Positions 7,589-13,074 of a stretch of 13,701 bases of DNA are shown here, in pieces. This stretch comes from a bacterium. GTDB taxonomy: Bacteria > Latescibacterota > Latescibacteria > Latescibacterales > Latescibacteraceae. The stretch spans positions 1-13,701 of the forward strand of contig JAJFUH010000111.1 of assembly GCA_021372535.1 (NCBI GenBank). The letters run 5' to 3'. Each line of letters begins with the position of its first letter. The stretch's first letter is position 1. Both the position numbers and the translations under genes were made by a program. Under the pieces are notes generated by a model. The model made no database searches. It saw nothing but the letters and a program-made list of their open reading frames with translations, and was not told the DNA's origin.

Positions 7589-7974
7589 TGCGTCACTCCG
7601 TCGAACGAATCATTATCCCTGCCCCCCCGTATGGATACGATGATATGGTTGGGAGCACAAACCAGTATTTCACCACGATGGCTGATATACCCCATATGTT
7701 TGCAGTACCCGTGCGGACAGGGCGAATCGGTGATGCGTACGGTCCCGTTTTCAACGCATACGGTCGTTTCACCGAGCGGACCGGAAACCTTTGTTGTAAC
7801 GTTTTTATCGAGCGAAAGTTCCAATACCTTTCGGCCGTCCGCTTCAACGACAACGTGTTTTCCCCCGCCGGGGAAAAACTCGACAGCGGCTATGCTCAAA
7901 ATCGCGGCGAGGGACACGATACATACCAGAATCGCATCGCCGCGTGTATAATACCGTCGTATATCAAGGTGCAT
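7585..7974 (-). CDS. NusG domain II-containing membrane protein
   Basis: A 129-residue protein with a short cytoplasmic N-terminus, one transmembrane helix (about 14-34) and an extracytoplasmic NusG domain II-like beta domain (about 38-115). The hallmark stretch SPCPHGYCKHMGYISHRG (84-101) followed by EILVCAPNHIIVSI matches the family pattern, with Cys86 and Cys91 spaced CPxxxC and a further Cys106. These cysteines could form a disulfide or bind metal or cofactor. Despite the name it has no NusG transcription-factor N-domain. It overlaps the Gx transporter gene by 4 bp and is the first gene of the eight-gene run. The ATG at 7974 has only a weak AGG upstream. The preceding kilobase is repeat-rich and contains no gene, so the operon promoter should lie there, but I cannot point to convincing -35/-10 boxes. 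Confidence 0.87.
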   Translation of the reverse strand: MHLDIRRYYTRGDAILVCIVSLAAILSIAAVEFFPGGGKHVVVEADGRKVLELSLDKNVTTKVSGPLGETTVCVENGTVRITDSPCPHGYCKHMGYISHRGEILVCAPNHIIVSIRGGRDNDSFDGVTQ

Positions 7975-8011
7975 TCTAACCTGGATTTATCTGAAAATGC
8001 TTCTACGGTTT

Positions 8012-8029
8012 CCGGTGCTGAAGCACCGG
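8012..8029. other. Hairpin upstream of the NusG-II gene
   Basis: Perfect 7-bp stem CCGGTGC/GCACCGG with a four-base loop, 38 bases before the NusG-II start. On the minus strand it would lie in the mRNA leader of the eight-gene operon if transcription starts upstream of it. A regulatory role is only a possibility. Confidence 0.5.
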
Positions 8030-8059
8030 CCAAGTTCCTGGAGTCCCTGTACCACCGTC

Positions 8060-8083
8060 ATTCCCGAGTCTTTAATCGGGAAT
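8060..8083. repeat. ATTCCCGA...TCGGGAAT hairpin
   Basis: Perfect 8-bp stem with an eight-base loop, inside CGTCATTCCCGA ... TCGGGAATCCAT. This wording resembles a dispersed intergenic palindrome known from many environmental bacterial genomes (GTCATTCCCG...CGGGAATCCA). Single copy in this window. Confidence 0.6.
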
Positions 8084-8108
8084 CCATAAACAGCCTGCAT
8101 ATATTTTC

Positions 8109-8186
8109 CATCCTTCTGTGTGACTATCTATAGTCATGGAGGTTATTCATCCTTCGTTGTGACCATCTATGGTTATGGGGGTTATT
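8109..8186. repeat. Two tandem 39-bp units with a co-varying palindrome
   Basis: Unit 1 (8109-8147) and unit 2 (8148-8186) differ at 6 of 39 positions. Each holds a 7-bp hairpin with a CT loop: TGACTAT/ATAGTCA (8121-8136) and TGACCAT/ATGGTTA (8160-8175). Of the differences in the stem, T-A becoming C-G is fully compensated, and G-C becoming G-T still pairs. Confidence 0.8.
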
Positions 8187-8293
8187 GGTAAAATATTTCA
8201 CCATAAAGGCACAAATAGGCATAATAGATTATTTATACTATCTTTAGTAATTATTAATCGTTCACATCTATAAGCCTTGTGAAAAACACCATT

Positions 8294-8342
8294 TACGTGG
8301 ATATAAGCTGTCAAGGGCCGGCACGAAGTGCCGATTTACATA
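8294..8342. repeat. Composite hairpin repeat, left half (copy B)
   Basis: Matches 12955-13004 apart from a 2-bp indel. It contains GGATATAAGCTG, the arm GCTGTCAAGGG (8307-8317) and the perfect inner hairpin CGGCAC-GAA-GTGCCG (8319-8333). The right arm CCCTTGACAGC and the second hairpin are absent, so this copy is a truncated half. Confidence 0.8.
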
Positions 8343-8452
8343 CTTAAGACCCCCAATTTTATTGTAATACATTGACTATAGACCAATGAACTACCCCGGA
8401 GTGAAAACTCCGAGGAATTCTTTCGATTAAAGCCTGTGAATTTATAAACCCG

Positions 8453-8628
8453 TTGAAAAGCCCCGCGGTCACAACCGTTTTTCGGAAAAAGAATGGGTGC
8501 TGTCCGAGCGAGCCGAAGGCTCGTGAGTTCACACATTCCCGAAAAACGGGCAGTGAACGGGGGAAATGGCTTTTCACAGGGTGCCCTTTCCTTGGTTACT
8601 TCCTTTGGGCACGCAAAGGAAGTAACAT
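8453..8628. repeat. 176-bp structured repeat, copy 2
   Basis: Second copy of the element at 80-255, same orientation. The apical stem (CGAGCC/GGCTCG) and the terminal 13-bp hairpin (8595-8626) keep perfect pairing; differences there fall in loops. The basal stem carries more mismatches, so this copy may be older. A terminal-inverted-repeat element starts six bases after its end. Confidence 0.9.
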
Positions 8629-8634
8629 TAATAG

Positions 8635-8870
8635 TGTCCGGTTACATTTCAATGTGCATAATGTATTGAAAACGCTATGGTTTTCAATGAATTTCAACAA
8701 TGCTCGATGTTACTATCTCATATTTTTAGAACAGCCCCCTTCAGCGCTTACGCGCCTGTTTCCCCCGGAGGGGGCAACATAGTGTGGCGCTTGCAGTTAT
8801 ATCCTGCCCCCTGCTAGGGGGAAGGATGGAACGAAGTGACAGAAAGGGGGCTTTTTAAATTAACCGGACA
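8635..8870. mobile_element. Candidate MITE-like element with 10-bp terminal inverted repeats
   Basis: TGTCCGGTTA at 8635-8644 is the exact reverse complement of TAACCGGACA at 8861-8870, bounding 236 bp with no coding frame. Inside are nested inverted repeats: AGCCCCCTT (8733-8741) with AAGGGGGCT (8844-8852), plus C-run/G-run stems such as CCCCCT-GCT-AGGGGG. No clear target-site duplication is visible. It fits a non-autonomous transposon derivative, but only one copy is seen. Confidence 0.5.
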
Positions 8871-8913
8871 GTTCTGATACATGACGAAATAATTTTTTGT
8901 GTTTTCTTTGTAG

Positions 8914-8935
8914 GGGCAACCCCCCGTGGTTGCCC
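8914..8935. repeat. GGGCAACC...GGTTGCCC hairpin
   Basis: Perfect 8-bp stem with a six-base loop, in the context TGTAGGGGCAACC ... GGTTGCCCAC. This resembles a dispersed palindrome I recognise from many environmental genomes (GTAGGGGCGACC-type). It lies about 65 bp beyond the amrS stop. Confidence 0.6.
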
Positions 8936-8999
8936 ACTGTAGAAAATATCCGCGTTCTATTACTCTTTTATATCGGTTCAAAATCGTAGTACGATTCAA

Positions 9000-9983
9000 T
9001 CAGATTCCCGTAAATTCCGCAGCCGTTCCGCACGAAACACAGCGCCCGCCCCTGATACCGGCTGCCGAGACAGAATAGTACGACCGTCTGACCAGCACCG
9101 ATCCGCACGACGGGCACATAGTATCGGAAGTCCCGGGAACGGCGACATTGCCCAGGTAGACATACCTGAGCTTTTTCTTTGCAATCTCATATCCCCGGAG
9201 GAGTGTTTCCACCGGTGTCGGAGGCTCGGAAAACCTGTAATGGGGAAAATACCGTGAAAAATGAAGCGGCATGGACTGGCTGACACCGGCTATCCAGTCG
9301 GTCAGCTTTTCAAAATCCTCGTCCGTATCGTTGTAATTGGTTACCACGAGATTTGTCACCTCGACATGACACTGTTTCGATGCTGTTTCCACGGTTCTCA
9401 GAACATCATCGAGCTTTCCGCCGCATACCTTCTTGTAAAATTCCGGCCTGATCGACTTGATGTCCACATTCATGGCATCGATAACGGGCAGCAGCTCACG
9501 GAGCGGTTCCTCGTTGACATACCCGTTGGTCACGAGAACGTTGACAAGCCCGCGCTTACGGACAAGCTTGCCCGCATCACGGATATACTCGAACCATATG
9601 AACGGCTCGGTGTAGGTGTACGCCACTCCGATGGAGCCATTCTGCGAGGCAAGCCGTGCAAGTTCATCCGGCTCGATATACCGTGAGTTTACATCCTCCT
9701 GGGATATTTCGCTGTTCTGGCAGAATCCGCACCGGAAATTACACCCGTTCACACCAGTTGACAATATGACGCTCGAAGGGTGAAAATGGTAGAGAGGTTT
9801 TTTCTCGATGGGATCGACAGCGAGCGAAACCACACGACCGTAACCTTCGGCAACAAGCGTGCCGCCCCTGTTGGCCCTGATCCTGCAGATGCCTGTATTA
9901 CCATCGGTTATCGTACAGAAATTCGGGCACAGAATACAACGGACCCTGTTCTTGTCGAGTTTTTCATAATATGATGCTTCCAT
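9000..9983 (-). CDS. amrS: AmmeMemoRadiSam system radical SAM enzyme
   Basis: A 327-residue radical SAM protein. The [4Fe-4S]/SAM motif CNFRCGFC is at Cys81/85/88 and is followed by QNSEIS, typical of the AmrS / PflA-like family. A cysteine-rich N-terminus (Cys16, 19, 23, 33) precedes it. Characteristic phrases are VDPIEKKPLYHF, TYTEP (about 124-128), VTNGYVNEEPL and MNVDIKS. A C-terminal zinc-ribbon-like module has Cys290/293 and Cys315/318. AmrS is usually discussed with AMMECR1 and Memo homologues, but neither is in this window; the reaction of the system is not settled. The ATG at 9983 has GGAGG about 13 bases upstream, a rather long spacing, and that GGAGG lies inside a possible 24-codon ORF. 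It is the last gene of the glycosyltransferase group and is followed by the repeat island. Confidence 0.93.
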   Translation of the reverse strand: MEASYYEKLDKNRVRCILCPNFCTITDGNTGICRIRANRGGTLVAEGYGRVVSLAVDPIEKKPLYHFHPSSVILSTGVNGCNFRCGFCQNSEISQEDVNSRYIEPDELARLASQNGSIGVAYTYTEPFIWFEYIRDAGKLVRKRGLVNVLVTNGYVNEEPLRELLPVIDAMNVDIKSIRPEFYKKVCGGKLDDVLRTVETASKQCHVEVTNLVVTNYNDTDEDFEKLTDWIAGVSQSMPLHFSRYFPHYRFSEPPTPVETLLRGYEIAKKKLRYVYLGNVAVPGTSDTMCPSCGSVLVRRSYYSVSAAGIRGGRCVSCGTAAEFTGI

Positions 9984-9989
9984 TGCCGA

Positions 9990-10064
9990 TCACACTCCTC
10001 CGGGAACAGCTTCGACGGAAAGCCGGTTCCGTCGTTCGTCAGCTATTGTTGTACTCCATTTCAT
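9990..10064 (-). CDS. Possible 24-residue ORF filling the heptosyltransferase-amrS gap
   Basis: An ATG that overlaps the heptosyltransferase stop (ATGA) opens a 24-codon frame, MKWSTTIADERRNRLSVEAV plus PGGV, which ends at a TGA six bases before the amrS ATG. It spans practically the whole intergenic gap and contains the GGAGG presumed to serve amrS. It could let ribosomes continue from the upstream gene to amrS (translational coupling), or be a chance frame. A perfect 8-bp hairpin lies inside it. I recognise no homology, and frames this short are common by chance. Confidence 0.3.
   Translation of the reverse strand: MKWSTTIADERRNRLSVEAVPGGV
10013..10034. other. 8-bp hairpin in the heptosyltransferase-amrS spacer
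   Basis: Perfect inverted repeat: CGACGGAA, a six-base loop, then TTCCGTCG. It is GC-rich but no T-tract follows on the minus strand, so it is not a canonical intrinsic terminator. It may influence processing or translation between the two genes. Confidence 0.45.
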
Positions 10065-11062
10065 GATCCGAGCGTTTCTTCGATCAGGCGAATGACCCGC
10101 TCCGGTGTTACGGACTTCATGCAGCGATGGCTTTTATCCGGGCATTCACGGTGACCGTGAACGCCGCAGGGACGGCAGTCGGCATCCTCTTCGATCACCA
10201 TCCCGCGCTCGGTATAGGGCCAGAATCCGAAATCGCGGACTGTCGGCCCGAAAATCGAAAAAACCCCGGTGCCCATCGCGGCGGCAATATGCTGGGGAGC
10301 GCTGTCGCCCGTGAGAACGAACGCAGCCCTCCGGTAGAGCTCGGCGGACTGACGCAGGCTCAACAGGCCGCAGGTGTCGATCGCGCCCGAAACGTTCCGG
10401 GAAAGGATTGCGCAGATTTCCTTGTCTCCCTCGCCGCCGCTCACAACGACGCGCATGCCTTTCGCCGCAAATGCGTTGCCGACAGCGCTGTAATATTCCA
10501 CCGGCCACCGTTTCGTCATCCAGACCGATCCGGGCGCAAGAACGCATAACGAGGATACAGCGCCGAGCCGGTCATCGACCGCCGACCTGTCATGGTCGTC
10601 CGGGAAAACCGCAGGCAGGCATCCGGCCGTTTCCCACCCCACGGCCTCCGCAAGCATGAGATTGCGCTCCACCTCGTGGATTCCGGGACAGTATGGTACC
10701 CGGATGGTATGGAGGAGCATGCCCCCGCCTTTCGCGAATCCTATCCTCGTACGGACACCCGCGTGAAAGAGCGCGGCGGCTGTTCTCAGCGAACGGTGGG
10801 GAATTATCGCGGTGTCGATGGCGAAGCTTCTCAGGCGTTTCACGAACCGGATAAATCCGCCGATACCGCTTTCCCTGCCGCGTTTGTCCCATACGACTAC
10901 TTCATCGACGAACGGATTGTTTCCGGGAAGGTTCTCGCAGCCGGCCCGAACCACGGCAATAATGGTATCGCGGGGCCGCGATTTCCGCGCAGCCTCGAAA
11001 AGCGGGGTCGCAAGCACTACATCGCCGATGAAGGCGGTCTGGACTATTGCAGTTACACTCAT
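10061..11062 (-). CDS. waaF: LPS heptosyltransferase II-like family 9 glycosyltransferase
   Basis: A 333-residue cytoplasmic GT9 enzyme expected to transfer a heptose (from ADP-heptose) to the lipopolysaccharide inner core. The N-terminal domain starts with the family motif TAFIGDVVLATPLFEA (9-24). The C-terminal nucleotide-sugar domain has APGSVWMTKRWP (176-187) and TGDSAPQHIAAAMG (251-264), followed by IFGPT and GFWPY. A four-cysteine segment near the end (Cys296, 299, 307, 314 in CRPCG ... CP ... HRC) is common in WaaF-like proteins. The ATG at 11062 has AAGGA five bases upstream. It lies 57 bp after the family 2 glycosyltransferase gene in the same direction. The family is clear; acceptor position and the exact symbol are inferred by similarity, and another GT9 role in glycan synthesis is possible. 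Confidence 0.88.
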   Translation of the reverse strand: MSVTAIVQTAFIGDVVLATPLFEAARKSRPRDTIIAVVRAGCENLPGNNPFVDEVVVWDKRGRESGIGGFIRFVKRLRSFAIDTAIIPHRSLRTAAALFHAGVRTRIGFAKGGGMLLHTIRVPYCPGIHEVERNLMLAEAVGWETAGCLPAVFPDDHDRSAVDDRLGAVSSLCVLAPGSVWMTKRWPVEYYSAVGNAFAAKGMRVVVSGGEGDKEICAILSRNVSGAIDTCGLLSLRQSAELYRRAAFVLTGDSAPQHIAAAMGTGVFSIFGPTVRDFGFWPYTERGMVIEEDADCRPCGVHGHRECPDKSHRCMKSVTPERVIRLIEETLGS

Positions 11063-11119
11063 CCGTTTCCTTTGGACTGCTCAACCGGTCGTGTCAGGAG
11101 GGACTTTTCAGATGCTCCC

Positions 11120-12247
11120 TCATGCATTGTTGCTCCGGTATATCCGCCCTTTCCATTCCACTGCCCGGTTTCCGGCTACAATTCTCCATAACAATACGCA
11201 ACCGTAAAGACTCTGAAACAGAAGCATCCCCGGAATGAGCACAAAATCGCTCGGCGCCGATCCCGGAACAGCGCACAGCAGAATGACATACCCGGAAAAC
11301 CATGAAAGCATCGGTATCAACGGGATCGCCGGATTACACCGCGCAAACACCAGAGAAGCGATAAACACCAGCGACATCATGATCTCGATACCCATCAATA
11401 CCTTGCCTGTCATCGAGAAATTCCCCATCCCGGTAATCCAACGGAGCCGCTGATGTATGAATTTACGAAAGGAATCCTCCGGCATGGTCACAGCTACACC
11501 ATCACCTCCCACGGCCCAGCCGAGACGGTATCCGGTCTGTCCCACAACAGCGTTCACAAGGGCCATATCCTCGACTATGTTGGGCTCGATCCTGCTGAAT
11601 CCTCCGCTTGCATCATATGCCTGCCGTCTGAACGAAATATTGTTACCCATGATCGTAACCGGCAATCCGAGCCCTGCCGCGCCCATTGCAGCCGCGAGCT
11701 TCGTCACGAGCTCGCATCCCTGAATCCGTGCAAACAGGCCGCCGTGCTTCCCCGAAACAACGGTAATACCTCCGGAAATCCCGACACTGCCATGATACGC
11801 CGCCACATGTGCCCGAACCCAGCCGGGTTTGACCGCGCAGTCGGCGTCGGTCAGCAGTACGATCTCGCCATGGGCATGGTTGATTCCCAGATTGAGCGGC
11901 CGCTGTTTCGCCGGCAGGTCGCGAGGCTCGCTCTCGGTGGAGAGAACGGTCAGAAACGGGTACCGGGATGCATATTCTTCGAGAATGGCCGGCGTGCTGT
12001 CGTCGGATTCGTCATCGACGAGAATGACCTCAGTTTTATCGCGCGGATAATCGAGCTCTACGAGGCTGTCGATACACCGCCGGATGACACGTTCCTCGTT
12101 ACGGGCGCAGACGACAACAGAGACCGTGGGTTCATCTCCGGGCGGTTTCCTCCTCCGCAAACGCATTATACCGGCTGCCAGCACAAGAGAGACGACGAGA
12201 TAGAACACCGAATAGCCCACTATACAGACAACAGGCATGTCAGGCAT
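11120..12247 (-). CDS. Membrane-bound family 2 glycosyltransferase
   Basis: A 375-residue GT2 enzyme. An N-terminal transmembrane helix (about 6-27) is followed by a catalytic domain with SVVVCARNEERVI (43-55), LVDDESDDST (76-85), the metal-binding DAD (134-136), GNNISFRRQAY (201-211), the base-containing ED (226-227) and QRLRW (266-270). The last motif is typical of membrane-embedded, often processive GT2 enzymes. Two or three hydrophobic segments follow at the C-terminus. The start ATG at 12247 overlaps the deacetylase stop by 8 bp (ATGCCTGA) and has AAGGGG about nine bases upstream; longer forms extend into the deacetylase gene and are unlikely. Together with the deacetylase it resembles a synthase plus deacetylase pair acting on an N-acetylated sugar, but substrate and product are not visible from the sequence. 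Confidence 0.9.
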   Translation of the reverse strand: MPDMPVVCIVGYSVFYLVVSLVLAAGIMRLRRRKPPGDEPTVSVVVCARNEERVIRRCIDSLVELDYPRDKTEVILVDDESDDSTPAILEEYASRYPFLTVLSTESEPRDLPAKQRPLNLGINHAHGEIVLLTDADCAVKPGWVRAHVAAYHGSVGISGGITVVSGKHGGLFARIQGCELVTKLAAAMGAAGLGLPVTIMGNNISFRRQAYDASGGFSRIEPNIVEDMALVNAVVGQTGYRLGWAVGGDGVAVTMPEDSFRKFIHQRLRWITGMGNFSMTGKVLMGIEIMMSLVFIASLVFARCNPAIPLIPMLSWFSGYVILLCAVPGSAPSDFVLIPGMLLFQSLYGCVLLWRIVAGNRAVEWKGRIYRSNNA

Positions 12248-12941
12248 CGTTCTCGTCCCCTTCGATCGAATCGGAAACCGTGAGCTCATCGATTCCGATG
12301 AACCGTATTTCGTCGTGTCGGGCCCTTGTGTATATACTGCGCAGTATCTCCGGCAGAAAGAGTCCACCCCCGTGCGCGGTATCGTGAAACACCAAGATCG
12401 CGCCGGGCCTGATGAACGGTTCGACCGTCCTCAGAATCTTTTCGGGCGGATCATCCGAGTAATCCCCCGACAGCACGGTCCAGAGAACGAGTGTCAGCCC
12501 TTTCTGCCTCACCGCTTCGGCGCTCGTGAAATCGAACATGCCGTACGGTGGTCTGAACCAGCATGGAGCAGCGCCGGTAGTGTCGCTTATGGCTTTCTGG
12601 GTATCGTCGATCTCACGGTTGACTTCGCTTTTTTTCATGAGAAACATCGAACAGTGGGTCATGGAGTGATTCCCGGCGATATGCCCGCGCTCGACAACCA
12701 TCCGGGCCGTATCGGGATGCTTCTTCACCTGCTCGCCCACCATGAAAAACGTGCCCCGTGCTCCCGCTTCATCGAGAAAATCGAGCACATAGGGTGTGAT
12801 ATCGGGATCGGGGCCGTCATCGAAGGTCAGCGACAGCCCGCCGGAATCGGGGGTGCCTTCCCAAAGAACGCCTTTGAGATTCTTTTTGAGAATTTCGGGA
12901 GGAATATGTTCGAGGGATTCAAGTATCTTTTTTAAAGTCAT
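12240..12941 (-). CDS. NodB-type polysaccharide deacetylase (CE4)
   Basis: A 233-residue NodB-homology protein with all the main family motifs: TFDDGP (39-44, Asp41 base and Asp42 metal ligand), GNHSMTH (90-96, His92 and His96 metal ligands), RPPYG (130-134), the tryptophan strand LWTVLSGDY (153-161) and LVFHDTA (183-189, His186 catalytic acid). It should remove acetyl groups from N-acetylated sugars using a divalent metal. There is no signal peptide or transmembrane helix, so it is probably cytoplasmic and acts on a lipid-linked or nucleotide-linked precursor rather than exported polymer. It overlaps the following membrane GT2 gene by 8 bp. The ATG at 12941 has only AGG nine bases upstream. 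Upstream is a short spacer with a composite hairpin repeat. The family call is secure; substrate unknown. Confidence 0.92.
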   Translation of the reverse strand: MTLKKILESLEHIPPEILKKNLKGVLWEGTPDSGGLSLTFDDGPDPDITPYVLDFLDEAGARGTFFMVGEQVKKHPDTARMVVERGHIAGNHSMTHCSMFLMKKSEVNREIDDTQKAISDTTGAAPCWFRPPYGMFDFTSAEAVRQKGLTLVLWTVLSGDYSDDPPEKILRTVEPFIRPGAILVFHDTAHGGGLFLPEILRSIYTRARHDEIRFIGIDELTVSDSIEGDENDA

Positions 12942-12954
12942 GTGATAAAGCCTG

Positions 12955-13074
12955 TACGTGTGGATATAAGCTGTTAAGGGTCGGCACGAAGTGCCGGTTT
13001 ACATGCCCTTGACAGCATCAAAACAATACATTTCATTATCGGGCTCGTGAAAAATATACTTTTTCACAGCCCTC
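12955..13074. repeat. Composite hairpin repeat, full copy C
   Basis: The most complete copy in the window, filling nearly all of the 133-bp spacer between the partial GT2 gene and the deacetylase gene. Module 1: arms GCTGTTAAGGG (12970-12980) and CCCTTGACAGC (13006-13016) pair over 11 bp with one G-T and enclose the perfect stem CGGCAC-GAA-GTGCCG (12982-12996). Module 2: a 13-bp stem with one bulge at 13041-13072. Confidence 0.85.
13041..13072 (-). terminator. Possible bidirectional terminator hairpin after the GT2 gene
   Basis: A strong bulged 13-bp stem (AGCCC/GGGCT plus GTGAAAAA/TTTTTCAC, loop TATAC) begins two bases after the GT2 stop. It could stop transcription or protect the 3' end, but no T-run follows on the minus strand. 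The same hairpin recurs at 340-371 as part of a repeat. Confidence 0.35.

Larger units (their letters stand above)
7975..8999. other. Gene-free repeat island
   Basis: About 1 kb between amrS and the NusG-II gene. Frames here are short, overlap repeat elements and have no family features, so I call no gene. From left to right it holds two small hairpins (8012-8029, 8060-8083), a 39-bp tandem duplication (8109-8186), an AT-rich stretch with nothing recognisable (8187-8293), half of the composite repeat (8294-8342), a small hairpin (8397-8412), the 176-bp repeat, a terminal-inverted-repeat element (8635-8870) and a last hairpin (8914-8935). The promoter for the eight-gene operon presumably lies near 7975-8110, but no convincing boxes are visible. 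Confidence 0.8.

Noticed and set aside
7232-7951. 239-codon open frame on the plus strand
   Set aside because: Antisense to the Gx and NusG-II genes; composition is a shadow of their codons.
7585-7974. Transcription factor NusG
   Set aside because: Only the domain II-like fold is present, behind a transmembrane helix; there is no NGN domain.
8109-8186. Start of a CRISPR array
   Set aside because: Only two adjacent units with no spacers between them and no cas genes in the window.
8814-8999. 61-codon minus-strand frame next to amrS
   Set aside because: It runs through the inverted-repeat element and a dispersed hairpin; no ribosome site or family motif.
10013-10034. Rho-independent terminator between the heptosyltransferase and amrS
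   Set aside because: The stem is strong but no T-run follows on the minus strand, and the genes are only 77 bp apart.
11453-12283. 276-codon open frame on the plus strand
   Set aside because: Antisense to the GT2 gene and the end of the deacetylase gene, both with intact catalytic motifs; low-complexity composition and no family features.
12237-12935. 232-codon open frame on the plus strand
   Set aside because: Mirror image of the NodB deacetylase, which carries all five motifs on the other strand.
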